64,000 nucleotides of DNA from Spongiibacteraceae bacterium (GTDB lineage: Bacteria; Pseudomonadota; Gammaproteobacteria; Pseudomonadales; Dasaniaceae), in contig JANQLG010000026.1 in the NCBI GenBank assembly GCA_028280715.1, positions 1-64,000 of the forward strand. The letters run 5' to 3'. Positions 16,370-25,645 of the stretch are shown piece by piece. Position 1 is the first letter of the stretch, and every line of letters starts with the position of its first letter. The position numbers were made by a program, and so were the translations under genes. The notes under the pieces were generated by a model. That model was given only the letters and a program-made list of their open reading frames with translations, did not search any database and had not been told where the DNA came from.

Positions 16370-17586
16370 TGACGAACAATCTTCCCACTTAACTCTGATC
16401 TAGCTAAGTACACTAGTAAACATCCCCCAAAGATAAGAGAGACACCCATTTCTAGAGGCACGGTATTAAGAGTAGCTATCAGTAAAATAATAACCACAAC
16501 TAGCAAAATCTCCTTTTTCATCCTGTAACCAAGCCATTCCCTCATTTTGATCGGCACATATACTAGGGCATACATAACAGAGAGACCATAAATTAAACCA
16601 AACTGTGCAAATTTATCTAGAATGTCAGAATGTTTGCCTATTCGTTCATCGTAAGCCCCCACACCAAAAGCAGCATTATCGACAAAGGTTAAAACGCTTC
16701 TCGTGTATACCTCCACCCTACTGCTCACTGCAGCTGTCGTCTCACTTCCGCTTAGCAAGCCCATCAATCCTATAACCTTTTGCTGATATCTGGTGCCTTC
16801 TAGGATATCAACTAAAATTTCTGGTGCCGAAATTACCGTAAAGCACGCAAATGCAGCTACTAATAACATAAGGGTTGTCAACGATGTACTTAAAACGCTC
16901 TTAAATCGAATTAGGGAACAGAACAAAATTAGGCAACACAAAGCTAGCGCAATAGAATACTGAGCCTTAATAAAATAAACCACTGACAAACAAAAGTTTA
17001 AGCTCAACAAAAGGAACAGGAATTTATTCTGATAAACTCTACCTACTATGGCTTTTAACCCACCGATAATAAAAGGTAATAAAATCAGATTTGCATACAC
17101 GATTCCATAACCGCCTAATCCCTTAACAGACAATTCTCTAGAGAAATCATTACTTTTTGATAGGTATCTCGATACATTGTGATCGAACATTAGAGCATTA
17201 ATGGTTAGCAGTAGTGTCACACCATTAGAGATCAGTATGACGTACATCAACACCAGACAACTTTCAGGCTCATCTTTTATGATTTTCAACGCCATCAAAG
17301 CCGTCAACAGAAATATCGAAAAATGAGTATGCCTTCTAGAAAACTCACTTGGAGAGTTATGGACATGCACTATCCACAAATATGTCAACATGAAGAATAT
17401 CGCTATAGTGAACCTTGAAATTATTAAGTTTTTTCTTTTAAAACAATCCAGCATATTAAACATTACATAACAGAATAATCCGAAAACGACCAGAATTCGT
17501 AATTCTATGCTGTATGAGAAGTATGGCAGAAGGCACCATACAAATAGCGGGATAAGCAACCAGTAACGATCAATTGATATCTTCAC
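16366..17586 (-). CDS. wzy: O-antigen polymerase candidate (Wzy)
   Basis: 406 residues, about 11-12 membrane helices and little else recognisable, as usual for Wzy. A periplasmic segment near residues 300-325 has FGVGAYDERIGKHSDILDKF, resembling the G-x-G...H segment of the Wzy/WaaL superfamily (Wzy_C). Its place between the acyltransferase, wzx and glycosyltransferase genes argues for polymerase; the separate WaaL-like gene at 35869-37101 is the better ligase candidate. The start ATG 17586 is one base from the upstream GT4 stop. Assignment rests on topology and position. Confidence 0.72.
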   Translation of the reverse strand: MKISIDRYWLLIPLFVWCLLPYFSYSIELRILVVFGLFCYVMFNMLDCFKRKNLIISRFTIAIFFMLTYLWIVHVHNSPSEFSRRHTHFSIFLLTALMALKIIKDEPESCLVLMYVILISNGVTLLLTINALMFDHNVSRYLSKSNDFSRELSVKGLGGYGIVYANLILLPFIIGGLKAIVGRVYQNKFLFLLLSLNFCLSVVYFIKAQYSIALALCCLILFCSLIRFKSVLSTSLTTLMLLVAAFACFTVISAPEILVDILEGTRYQQKVIGLMGLLSGSETTAAVSSRVEVYTRSVLTFVDNAAFGVGAYDERIGKHSDILDKFAQFGLIYGLSVMYALVYVPIKMREWLGYRMKKEILLVVVIILLIATLNTVPLEMGVSLIFGGCLLVYLARSELSGKIVRQ

Positions 17587-17587
17587 T

Positions 17588-18688
17588 TTATTCTCTTAAC
17601 AACCCCAAAATAGAGCCAATTATTTTATCTTCATTTCTCTGACTAAATTTTTCCTGGTAAGTCTTATATGCCTGATCTTTGACCTCATCAAGGCCTGAAT
17701 AATTATTCACCTGCTTCATCTTTAAAAGCATAGATTCTTTATCATTACACTCAAAGGTAAATCCATTTACACCATCACATACAATTTCTTCCATTCCCTC
17801 CAAGGAGGATACTAGAGGGATTACACTCAGACTCATGGCTTCTATTACTGGCCTTGGAAAATGAGGGGTAGTAGCTGGAAAAAGCAGAAATCTTGACTTA
17901 GCAATATAATAAAGAGGATTATCAACAGGGCCAATGAGTTCTACATTATGGTAAGCCGATAGCTTTTCGGATAGCAGCATCCCATAGTAACCAAGCAGAC
18001 ATATATTGCCTTCAAAACCCGATTCAATTGCGTGGACGACGGCTTCTATACCCTTGATCTCTCTTTCACCACCAACGTAAATATAATCCCAACGCTTCTC
18101 ATCTAGTGAAAGTAAATTTTCTTCAGAAACTACATAGTTATAAACCACCCTGCTTTTTTCCGACCTCGATTGCAAACGATGGTAATTATCTTGACTCAGG
18201 AAGAATATGACGTCGGAAAACCGATCAATAATAATACGAAGAAATTTCCGTCGCATCCCAAAGTATCCTTCGGCGACAGCTTCTCTAACATGCGTAATTG
18301 TCTTTAACCGAAAGAGCTTGGAAACCACCAGCCAATCACTAAGCACTGAAGAATTTAGATAAACTAAATCGGGTTTAATTTTCATCAGCCAATAGGGCGC
18401 GATGACGAAAAAAGTCAAAAACCAAGAAAGTATCTGATATAGAATTTTATGAATCTCGTGATAGCGATACCAACGAGACGAATGATTAAAATAAAGCAGT
18501 GGTAACCCGACAATAGTTACACTCGCGTTTGAATATAAACTCTTTGCCTCACTATCATGAAGCAATAACACATGTACGTCATGACCATCATTAACTAATC
18601 GGGTCACTAACTGAGATAAACTTCTTGGAGCCCCTCCCAAACCTTTACCATGATGAATAAACAATATTCTCGAACTTTTGCTTGGCAT
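17588..18688 (-). CDS. GT4-family glycosyltransferase
   Basis: 366 residues. The N-terminal domain opens with SRILFIHHGKGLGGAPRSLSQLV, a typical GT4 acceptor-domain glycine-rich turn. The C-terminal domain has DYIYVGGEREIKGIEAVVHA and FPATTPHFPRPVIEAMSLSVIP, in which the usual first Glu of the E-x7-E motif is absent or replaced while the second (EAM) is present. It presumably adds one O-unit sugar. It lies between the aminotransferase gene (39 bases upstream) and wzy (1 base downstream). Confidence 0.8.
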   Translation of the reverse strand: MPSKSSRILFIHHGKGLGGAPRSLSQLVTRLVNDGHDVHVLLLHDSEAKSLYSNASVTIVGLPLLYFNHSSRWYRYHEIHKILYQILSWFLTFFVIAPYWLMKIKPDLVYLNSSVLSDWLVVSKLFRLKTITHVREAVAEGYFGMRRKFLRIIIDRFSDVIFFLSQDNYHRLQSRSEKSRVVYNYVVSEENLLSLDEKRWDYIYVGGEREIKGIEAVVHAIESGFEGNICLLGYYGMLLSEKLSAYHNVELIGPVDNPLYYIAKSRFLLFPATTPHFPRPVIEAMSLSVIPLVSSLEGMEEIVCDGVNGFTFECNDKESMLLKMKQVNNYSGLDEVKDQAYKTYQEKFSQRNEDKIIGSILGLLRE

Positions 18689-18727
18689 TCTAGAAGTAGC
18701 GCCTTGTCTTTACTAAAGTATTAATTG

Positions 18728-19849
18728 CTAGCTGGCGAGCTCTAAAACGATACATTCAACAACGTGCGCCACATCATCTGCGCTCATATCAGCATGCAAC
18801 GGCAATGTAAGTAACTCTGGATAGATATTCTCTACAATACTTTGTTCATCAAGCGAAGCATCGCGAAAGTAGCTCAATCGATGGTTAGGGAAATAATGCA
18901 CACCAGTCTCTATTCCTTTGGCCAACAAAGCATCCCGCAAGGCTTGCCGGTCCTTAAGATTCTTGATTCTTACTACGTATATATGAGGAACAACCTGAGA
19001 AAAATCCTTAACGACTGGCTCGATACTTGACTGCTCTCTAAGCAGTTCAGAATACAACGTCGCCATTTCCTTTCGTTTTGTTGCAAACTTCTCTCTTTTA
19101 TTTAGCTGGGCGATGCCAATGGCCGCCATAATATTGCTCATATGATAGCGCCATCCTTGGGTGACAACATCAAATTCCCAGCTTCTCTTCCCCTTAAACC
19201 GAGCCTCTGTGTCCCTTTCTACACCAAGTAAGCGATAATCTTTCGCTTTAGAAATCAAAGCCTCATCATCGCTTACCAGGCATCCACCTTCGCCGGAGGT
19301 GATATTTTTGATCCCGTCAAAGCTGAAACAGCTTACATCGCCAAAACTACCAATTTTTTTATTATCATGAGTTGATCCAAACGCATGAGCAGCATCTTCA
19401 ACTACCCTGATACCATTGTCATTGGCGAAAGCATAGATTCCATCAACATCACCAGCAGCCCCACCGTAAAAAACAGGCATTATTGCCTTCGTTTTGCTGG
19501 TTAGACGATCTTTAGCGCTTTTGATGTCAATAATGAGATTGTGCTCGTTGATGTCGCAAGCGACTGGTTTTGCTCCGGTAGCAGCGATTGCCTGAAAGGA
19601 AGCAACATAAGTCAGCGAAGGAACCAAGACCTCGTCATCTTTTCCGATTCCCATAGCCTGCAGAGCAAGCTGAAGTGCTGCAGTGCCATTCGCAACGCAT
19701 ACTACAGGACGACCAAAAAAGGCCGATAATTTACTCTCATATTCCAGGACATCAGCACCCATGCCCAAGAATTCTCTATCCAATACACAAGAGACAAGTC
19801 GTTTCTCCTCTTCTCCGATTACAGATTTTGAAAGTCTGATTCTGCTCAC
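18728..19849 (-). CDS. DegT/DnrJ/EryC1/StrS-family sugar aminotransferase
   Basis: PLP enzyme of 373 residues. Family landmarks: NGTAALQLALQAMGIGKDDEV (in part; 54-74), VVEDAAHAFGS (149-159) and SFDGIKNITSGEGG, whose Lys181 is the PLP Schiff-base residue. RfbH/E1-type 3-dehydratases have His at this place, so this is a true aminotransferase rather than a deoxygenase. The gene follows rfbF, the RmlC-like cupin gene and rfbG in the same run, suggesting a CDP-4-keto-6-deoxyhexose substrate. The alternative is the UDP-4-keto sugar made by WbpM, with the NeuD-like enzyme acetylating the product. Sequence alone does not decide between them. Confidence 0.88.
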   Translation of the reverse strand: MSRIRLSKSVIGEEEKRLVSCVLDREFLGMGADVLEYESKLSAFFGRPVVCVANGTAALQLALQAMGIGKDDEVLVPSLTYVASFQAIAATGAKPVACDINEHNLIIDIKSAKDRLTSKTKAIMPVFYGGAAGDVDGIYAFANDNGIRVVEDAAHAFGSTHDNKKIGSFGDVSCFSFDGIKNITSGEGGCLVSDDEALISKAKDYRLLGVERDTEARFKGKRSWEFDVVTQGWRYHMSNIMAAIGIAQLNKREKFATKRKEMATLYSELLREQSSIEPVVKDFSQVVPHIYVVRIKNLKDRQALRDALLAKGIETGVHYFPNHRLSYFRDASLDEQSIVENIYPELLTLPLHADMSADDVAHVVECIVLELAS

Positions 19850-19876
19850 TCTACCTATCCTCTATTTGAAAGGCGG

Positions 19877-20641
19877 TCATACCTTCCAAGGGGCGTTCCC
19901 TGACACCCAAAGTTCCTCAAGATGATCTCTATCCCTTTTTGTATCCATACATTGCCAATATCCCTCATGAAGATAGGCTTGTAGCTCTCCCATTCTCGCT
20001 ACCGCTTCAAGCGGCTCCTGCTCAAGTACTGTATCGTCCCCTTCGATGAGCTCGAAGAATTCTGGCTGAACTACAAAGTATCCTCCATTTATCCAACCCT
20101 GGCCCGTTTGTGGTTTCTCTTTGAAAGAAACTACAGTATTGTCTTCCAAGGCTAACTCGCCAAATCTGGCGCTAGGGTGTACCGCCGTCACGGTAACCAT
20201 CTTCCCATGACTATTATGGAACTCTAGCAATTTATTAATATTCACATTGGCCACACCATCACCATAGGTAAGTAAAAAAGGCTCATTACCTATGAATTCT
20301 TGCAATCTTTTAACTCTTCCCCCGGTCATGGAGTTCAATCCAGTATCTACAAGAGAGACTCTCCAGTCTTTATCTTCTGAATTAAAGGTCTCTACTAGGC
20401 CCGTTGTAAGATTGACAGAAAAGTCAGCGTTTAGGCTGTGGTAATTAAGGAAATACTCTTTTATAACCGATGCTTTATAGCCTAGTGCCACATAGAAATC
20501 TTTATGCCCGTACTTTGCATATGTATTCATGATATGCCAGATAATCGGACGCCCACCAATAGTTACCATTGGCTTAGGAATGCTCTCGGTGTATTCCGCC
20601 AATCGAGTTCCAAAACCACCAGCCAATAAGATTACTTTCAT
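19877..20641 (-). CDS. rfbF: Glucose-1-phosphate cytidylyltransferase
   Basis: Makes CDP-D-glucose from CTP and glucose-1-phosphate, the entry step to CDP-6-deoxy and 3,6-dideoxyhexoses. 254 residues, the usual length. LLAGGFGTRLAEYTESIPKP (5-24) is the pyrophosphorylase G-x-G-T-R...PKP signature; LTYGDGVANVNI is the metal-binding segment and INGGYFVV lies in the sugar site. Start ATG 20641 overlaps the upstream cupin gene stop by 4 bases; it precedes the DegT gene by 27 bases. Together with rfbG this firmly indicates a CDP-sugar route. Confidence 0.95.
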   Translation of the reverse strand: MKVILLAGGFGTRLAEYTESIPKPMVTIGGRPIIWHIMNTYAKYGHKDFYVALGYKASVIKEYFLNYHSLNADFSVNLTTGLVETFNSEDKDWRVSLVDTGLNSMTGGRVKRLQEFIGNEPFLLTYGDGVANVNINKLLEFHNSHGKMVTVTAVHPSARFGELALEDNTVVSFKEKPQTGQGWINGGYFVVQPEFFELIEGDDTVLEQEPLEAVARMGELQAYLHEGYWQCMDTKRDRDHLEELWVSGNAPWKV

Positions 20642-21078
20642 TCTTCAACCTTCCAACTAAAATCAAATTCTTCCAAACCAACACGATCGGTCTCTTGAGG
20701 ATCATGCTCAATATCTGCCACGTTCAGCAAAAGAGATGGGGTTCCATCCACTCCTTGAAACCCTATCCAAACCATGGGGGGTACCGTAAGTCTTTGGTAA
20801 TTTTCGCGAGATAGAAGAAATTCACTGAATCTTCCATACGTAGGAGAAGCTTCCCTATCGTCATAGAGAACGAATCTTATTTTTCCGACAGGTACTACAA
20901 GGTTCATAACCATACTACGGTGCCTCTTCCAGGCCTTCGTTGCACCATGTTCTACGGTCGAGAAATAGGCTTCGCCGTATCCGTTAAAGCCAGGATCCGA
21001 GCGTTTCATAGCATGAAGGACATCTCCACCTTCAACTTCAATGATCCTGAGCTCTGTGAGTTGTACTCCCTCAATCAT
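20638..21078 (-). CDS. RmlC-like cupin sugar epimerase/isomerase homologue
   Basis: 146 residues, the size of a single cupin jelly roll. GATKAWKRHRSMVMNLVVPV (45-64) aligns with the RmlC substrate pocket around the catalytic His, here His53. The second conserved segment, VPPMVWIGFQGV (99-110), keeps the shape of RmlC's VP-GF-HGF loop but lacks its His. It is likely to act on the CDP-4-keto-6-deoxyglucose made by RfbG (3- and/or 5-epimerisation, or ketoisomerisation as in FdtA-like cupins). Overlaps rfbG by 8 bases and rfbF by 4 bases. Exact chemistry is unknown. Confidence 0.7.
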   Translation of the reverse strand: MIEGVQLTELRIIEVEGGDVLHAMKRSDPGFNGYGEAYFSTVEHGATKAWKRHRSMVMNLVVPVGKIRFVLYDDREASPTYGRFSEFLLSRENYQRLTVPPMVWIGFQGVDGTPSLLLNVADIEHDPQETDRVGLEEFDFSWKVEE

Positions 21079-22168
21079 TTTCTACCCAAACCATATTCTT
21101 TCTAGTAGCCAACTGCGTGTATTCCTCAATTTGTCTTTCGGTAACTCTACCTATCTGCACACTGCCATCATAAAATGCTTTGTACCACTCAACCGTCATC
21201 CTCACAGTATCATCGAACTCAAGAGTAGGCATCCACTTGAGGTCTAACAAAGCTTTGTCGCAATTTAATTTTAACAGTCCAGCCTCATGAAAGACCTGGT
21301 TTTCGTCTGAAACATCCTTCCAACGAACACTACTCCAATATTCGGACATCGCTTCAATAAGCTCTTCGACGGATTGGTTGTTATGCGCAGCAGGGCCAAA
21401 ATTATAGGCCTCGCCATGAAGCCTATTACTTTCTGCCAACTTAGCGCCTAACGTCAAATATCCACTAAGGGGCTCCAGAACATGCTGCCACGGTCGCGTC
21501 GCGCGAGGACTGCGAATTTCAACAACACCCTCACGAGCCCACGCCTTTACGCAATCAGGGACAATCCTATCCTTAGCCCAATCACCACCGCCGATCACGT
21601 TTCCTGCTCGTGTTATTCCCACTACTACGTTAGAGTCTTCTGAATTTAGATAGGATTCCACGAAAGAGCGTATTGCCAACTCTGCCATTCCTTTCGACGC
21701 ACTATAGGGGTCCTTGCCACCTAATTTATCAGTTTCGCGATACCCCCAGACCCATTCAACATTGTCATAAGCTTTATCACTGGTAATCATCAATGCCACG
21801 ACTTTTTTGGATAAATGACGTACTGCCTCTAAAATATTCGCAGAACCAATCGCATTTACTTCCATTGTTTCTATAGGGTTTTCGTAAGAAGGCCTTACCA
21901 ATGCCTGGGCCGCCAAATGAAATACGAAATCAGGCTCTACATCGTAAATTACGCCTTTTACCTTCTCTAAATTCCGAATATCAAACCTATAGTCCTTCAA
22001 CTTCTCACCGATATTGGCGGCCGTGAAGTGACATGGGTCTGAAGGAAAGTCATGAGATAGGCCAATAACTTTTGCTCCTAGCTTATCGAGCCAAGAACAT
22101 AACCAACTCCCTTTAAATCCAGTATGCCCGGTTACAAGCACTGTTTTCCCATTGTAAATTGATAACAT
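21071..22168 (-). CDS. rfbG: CDP-glucose 4,6-dehydratase
   Basis: NAD-dependent SDR that converts CDP-glucose to CDP-4-keto-6-deoxyglucose. 365 residues, the normal length. Signatures: VLVTGHTGFKGSWLCSWL (10-27), the GHTGFKGSW form being characteristic of RfbG; FHLAAQALVRPSY; and the catalytic DPYSASKGMAE (Y-x3-K). It is followed with overlap by the RmlC-like gene and then rfbF and the aminotransferase. No rfbH or reductase gene for 3-deoxygenation is seen in the window. Confidence 0.94.
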   Translation of the reverse strand: MLSIYNGKTVLVTGHTGFKGSWLCSWLDKLGAKVIGLSHDFPSDPCHFTAANIGEKLKDYRFDIRNLEKVKGVIYDVEPDFVFHLAAQALVRPSYENPIETMEVNAIGSANILEAVRHLSKKVVALMITSDKAYDNVEWVWGYRETDKLGGKDPYSASKGMAELAIRSFVESYLNSEDSNVVVGITRAGNVIGGGDWAKDRIVPDCVKAWAREGVVEIRSPRATRPWQHVLEPLSGYLTLGAKLAESNRLHGEAYNFGPAAHNNQSVEELIEAMSEYWSSVRWKDVSDENQVFHEAGLLKLNCDKALLDLKWMPTLEFDDTVRMTVEWYKAFYDGSVQIGRVTERQIEEYTQLATRKNMVWVEND

Positions 22169-22189
22169 TCGTTATAACTCCAATTCGAT

Positions 22190-23392
22190 CTATCCTAACG
22201 GGACTATTTGTGAAACAAATCGATCTAGATTATTTGAATACACTTCAACATCAAAATTTTCCAGAGCGATACTCCTAGCATTCAAGCGCATTTGACTCAT
22301 ATTATTGTGAGTCAATTTTTTGATTCTATTCAAAGCATCAATCAGGCTATTAACGTCATATCCCTCACAAACTATCCCGCTAACGCCATCTTTCAGATAA
22401 CTGCCAATATCACTAGTTATATTGGCAATGATTGGAGTACCAACAGAAAAACTCTCTACCATTTTCGTTGGAAAGCCAGCTTCTGCGTACCTCTTGTGGG
22501 GTCTCAGCAAAATTGTAAAATCAGATCTTTTTACTAATTCCAAAGCATCCAGTTGTTTTACAATACCCCTTGTTGAGATGAATCTAGGCAATTGGGTGAA
22601 TCCCCTTCGCTTGATTGCTGGATATTTAAGCAGTTCTTCTCTTGTTATACCTGCAATTTTTAGTCTAAATACACTCCCGCTTGGATCGGCTCTAAGCAAT
22701 CCCTCTATGACGTTATCGAACAAATCCTTATGGCCTGGCGTGCCGGTGTAAGCAATAGAAATAAGGCCATCCGTCGCTGCGGCAACATTGAAATTTGGGG
22801 ATACCTCTTGAACATCTAATGTTGGAGGCATTTGCAGGCTGGCACAGCCCTTTTTCAGATAATGATTATGCAAATAACTACTAATTGATATCATATTTTC
22901 AAACTTGGGAGAAAGTAGCCGCATCGCCAATTCAATGTTCCAGTAATAAGGATTGACAAGGCCTTTCAACATATTAGGTGGGTCGTACCATTCCACGGCA
23001 TCAAAAATCAAAGGTATTTTTGTTTTGTTCGACCAACGAATTAATCTCATCATGTATGGAGAATATCCACTATATAAAATCACCGCTTTTGGTTTTTCTT
23101 CCAGCCTAGATAACCACTCCACCGTTCGCCTTCCCATAGTCAGGTAGAACATATACTTGATTAAGGAAGGGTAATTTTCAGCCGTTCGCTCTGCCAAAGA
23201 CACGACTTCAATTCCTTTGTACTTATTAGGCTCGACTCCATAGGATGGTAACTGACCACATGCAACGACTACCTTGTAGTCGGATAAGATAAGAGATTGG
23301 CAAACCCCCAAAATTCGCCTAGCAGCAGCGCCACCATTAGGAAAGGAAAATGGACCTACATAAATTATGGTTCCTTTGGATTCAGTACTCAC
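22190..23392 (-). CDS. GT4-family glycosyltransferase (WbuB-like context)
   Basis: About 400 residues. The longest frame begins at TTG 23401; GTG 23392 is a likelier start, still inside the 3' end of the epimerase gene, so the two overlap. The N domain has TIIYVGPFSFPNGGAAARRIL. The C domain has ISIAYTGTPGHKDLFDNVIEGL and YAEAGFPTKMVESFSVGTPIIAN. In this last segment, GFPTKMVES replaces the more usual E-x7-E. In several O-antigen loci a GT4 gene directly follows fnlABC and transfers L-FucNAc; that role is an inference here. Confidence 0.8.
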   Translation of the reverse strand: MSTESKGTIIYVGPFSFPNGGAAARRILGVCQSLILSDYKVVVACGQLPSYGVEPNKYKGIEVVSLAERTAENYPSLIKYMFYLTMGRRTVEWLSRLEEKPKAVILYSGYSPYMMRLIRWSNKTKIPLIFDAVEWYDPPNMLKGLVNPYYWNIELAMRLLSPKFENMISISSYLHNHYLKKGCASLQMPPTLDVQEVSPNFNVAAATDGLISIAYTGTPGHKDLFDNVIEGLLRADPSGSVFRLKIAGITREELLKYPAIKRRGFTQLPRFISTRGIVKQLDALELVKRSDFTILLRPHKRYAEAGFPTKMVESFSVGTPIIANITSDIGSYLKDGVSGIVCEGYDVNSLIDALNRIKKLTHNNMSQMRLNARSIALENFDVEVYSNNLDRFVSQIVPLG

Positions 23393-24512
23393 GCCATACA
23401 ACTCGTTTTATGTAGTCTGTATAACTATGTATTATTCGAACTACCTTTTCAGAAACGTTCGGCATGCTGTAGTCTGCCACCAAGCGTAAATCTCTGCTTT
23501 GGTGCCGAGATTGCCCTTCTAAAATTCTTAAACACTGCATCACACGAATGGAATCAAGCCCTACCAGCATTACAGATGCCTCTTCCATTCCTTCAGGCCT
23601 CTCATGAGCTTGTCGCAAATTTAATGCAGGAAAGTTGAGAATTGATGACTCTTCACTGATAGTACCGCTGTCTGAAAGTACAGCTTTCGACTCGAACTGC
23701 AATTTATTGTAATCGCTAAAAGATAATGGCTTTAGAATTCTTACCTTCTCGTGAAATTCAATCTGTAAGTTATCGATTCTCTTCATTGTACGAGGGTGGG
23801 TCGACACTATTACTGGCAACTTATAAGTTGCTGCTATATTGTTCAGAGTCTCTATCAATTTTTTAAAGTTACTATCAGATTCAATATTTTCTTCTCTATG
23901 AGCACTTACAACAAAGTAATTGCCCTGATTCAGATTTAACCTATCAAGAATGTCTGATTTATTGATTTTTTCTCTATAATGATTCAGCACCTCATACATC
24001 GGGCTACCTGTTTTGATTACCATATCCGACGGCAAACCTTCACGCAGGAGATATTCTCTGGCAATAGAACTATAAGTAAGATTGATATCCGCAGTATGGT
24101 CTACAATTTTTCTATTGATTTCCTCTGGAACACGCTGATCAAAACATCTATTGCCAGCCTCCATATGAAAAATTGGAATTTTTTTCCGCTTGGCAGCAAT
24201 TACTGACATACAACTATTGGTATCGCCCAAAACAAGCAATGCTTCAGGATCCACTTCGGTTAGCACTTTATCAACTGCAATTATTACATTTCCCACCGTC
24301 TCAGCTCCGCTAGCTCCTGCGGCACTAAGAAAGTAATCTGGTTTTCTAACGTTGAGGTCTTCGAAGAAGATTTCATTTAATTCGTAATCATAGTTTTGCC
24401 CGGTATGAACCAAAATATGATTACAGCATTCATCTAACTTGGAAATAACTCTTGAAAGTCTAATAATTTCTGGCCTGGTTCCTACAACAGTAACCACTTT
24501 AAGTTTTTTCAT
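23382..24512 (-). CDS. fnlC: UDP-N-acetylglucosamine 2-epimerase-like enzyme of the UDP-L-FucNAc route (FnlC/WbjD/Cap5G)
   Basis: 376 residues of the non-hydrolysing 2-epimerase family: VVTVVGTRPEIIRLSRVISK (6-25), LVLGDTNSCMS, FHMEAGNRCFDQRVPEEINR with the conserved acidic and basic active-site residues, and ILSDSGTISEES-like segment near the C-terminus. WecB homologues make UDP-ManNAc, but placement directly after fnlA and fnlB makes this the last enzyme to UDP-L-FucNAc (UDP-L-PneNAc/UDP-2-acetamido-6-deoxytalose 2-epimerisation). It starts at ATG 24512, two bases after the fnlB stop. Confidence 0.9.
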   Translation of the reverse strand: MKKLKVVTVVGTRPEIIRLSRVISKLDECCNHILVHTGQNYDYELNEIFFEDLNVRKPDYFLSAAGASGAETVGNVIIAVDKVLTEVDPEALLVLGDTNSCMSVIAAKRKKIPIFHMEAGNRCFDQRVPEEINRKIVDHTADINLTYSSIAREYLLREGLPSDMVIKTGSPMYEVLNHYREKINKSDILDRLNLNQGNYFVVSAHREENIESDSNFKKLIETLNNIAATYKLPVIVSTHPRTMKRIDNLQIEFHEKVRILKPLSFSDYNKLQFESKAVLSDSGTISEESSILNFPALNLRQAHERPEGMEEASVMLVGLDSIRVMQCLRILEGQSRHQSRDLRLVADYSMPNVSEKVVRIIHSYTDYIKRVVWREY

Positions 24513-24514
24513 GC

Positions 24515-25645
24515 CTAAACCTCAGATGAGACAGTATCCGGCTGCTCTCTATCAAATTTTTCGTTAGCCCATAAAAGAACTATAAGATCATCACTGCCTA
24601 TATTGCTAATGTCATGAGCCCAACCAGGGATAGTTTCTACTATTTCTACACTCTCACCTGAGACTTCTTTATAAAAAATTTCTTGCGTTATCATATTTCT
24701 GAAACCAAATCTTGCACGCCCTTTTACAACCGCAAACTTCTCATTTTTAGTATGATGATAATGGCTTCCCCTCGTCGCACCAGGAGATGCTGTAAAGAAC
24801 GAAAACTGACCTGACATTTTCGTCCTTATTAATTCCGAAAAGACTCCTCGTTCATCTTGATACATGGGTACTGTATAGCTAAATTGATCCGGCCTCATGT
24901 AACTTAGATAAGTAGCATATAGAGCTCTTTCGAACCCCTGCCCGACCTCATTAACATCAAGACTTTCTCTGCTCAATCGATAGATCCGCAACTTCGCAAC
25001 TATCTCACCAAGCGACTCTTTGTAAACTGGTGATACTTCGCAGCATTTGAAACAGCCTTCTGACTCGGTTTCAACAGAGAGTAAATGTATAAATTCTCGA
25101 ACAACATCATCTATATAAACCAGTGATAGGACGTTTTCTGGATCAGATATAGTTATCGGCAAGTCATTCAATATGTTGTTACAAAATGTAGCTACCACAG
25201 AATTATAATTAGGCCGACACCATTTACCAAATACGTTAGGAAGCCGGAATATAAATACAGGATTTTTATTTTTTTTTGAAAATTCTATTAGACGATGCTC
25301 AGCAGTCAACTTGCTTTTTCCGTAAGGGCTTTCATTTTCGACCTGAATCGAAGACGAAAAAACAACGGGAACACTTCTATTCTGTTTTTCTATTGCCGTT
25401 ATCAGCTTATCTGTTAAGCAAACATTTCCTAATAGAAACTCCTCTTCTGAATCTGGACGATTTACCCCAGCAAGATGAAAGACATAACCTACATCTTTTA
25501 GCAGGGCATTCAACTCCTCAGAGCCCTGTTGTCTAGTAAATTCAACAACTGACAAACCGATTTCCTGTAGGCGCAAACATAAGTTCTTGCCTATAAAACC
25601 ATTAGCCCCTGTCACCAAAACCTTAGATATCTTATTTTTACTCAT
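24515..25645 (-). CDS. fnlB: UDP-2-acetamido-2,6-dideoxy-hexulose reductase/epimerase (FnlB/WbjC/Cap5F)
   Basis: Bifunctional protein: N-terminal NAD(P) Rossmann domain (KVLVTGANGFIGKNLCLRLQ; catalytic SPYGKSKLTAEH) and a C-terminal cupin domain from about residue 250 (YQDERGVFSELIRTK, GATRGSHYHHTKNEKFAVVKG, with the metal-binding His cluster). This two-domain layout is diagnostic of CapF. The longest frame starts at GTG 25663, but ATG 25645 is preferred because it overlaps the fnlA stop by 8 bases (ATGAGTAA). 376 residues. Catalyses the middle steps (C3 epimerisation and C4 reduction) towards UDP-L-FucNAc. Confidence 0.93.
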   Translation of the reverse strand: MSKNKISKVLVTGANGFIGKNLCLRLQEIGLSVVEFTRQQGSEELNALLKDVGYVFHLAGVNRPDSEEEFLLGNVCLTDKLITAIEKQNRSVPVVFSSSIQVENESPYGKSKLTAEHRLIEFSKKNKNPVFIFRLPNVFGKWCRPNYNSVVATFCNNILNDLPITISDPENVLSLVYIDDVVREFIHLLSVETESEGCFKCCEVSPVYKESLGEIVAKLRIYRLSRESLDVNEVGQGFERALYATYLSYMRPDQFSYTVPMYQDERGVFSELIRTKMSGQFSFFTASPGATRGSHYHHTKNEKFAVVKGRARFGFRNMITQEIFYKEVSGESVEIVETIPGWAHDISNIGSDDLIVLLWANEKFDREQPDTVSSEV

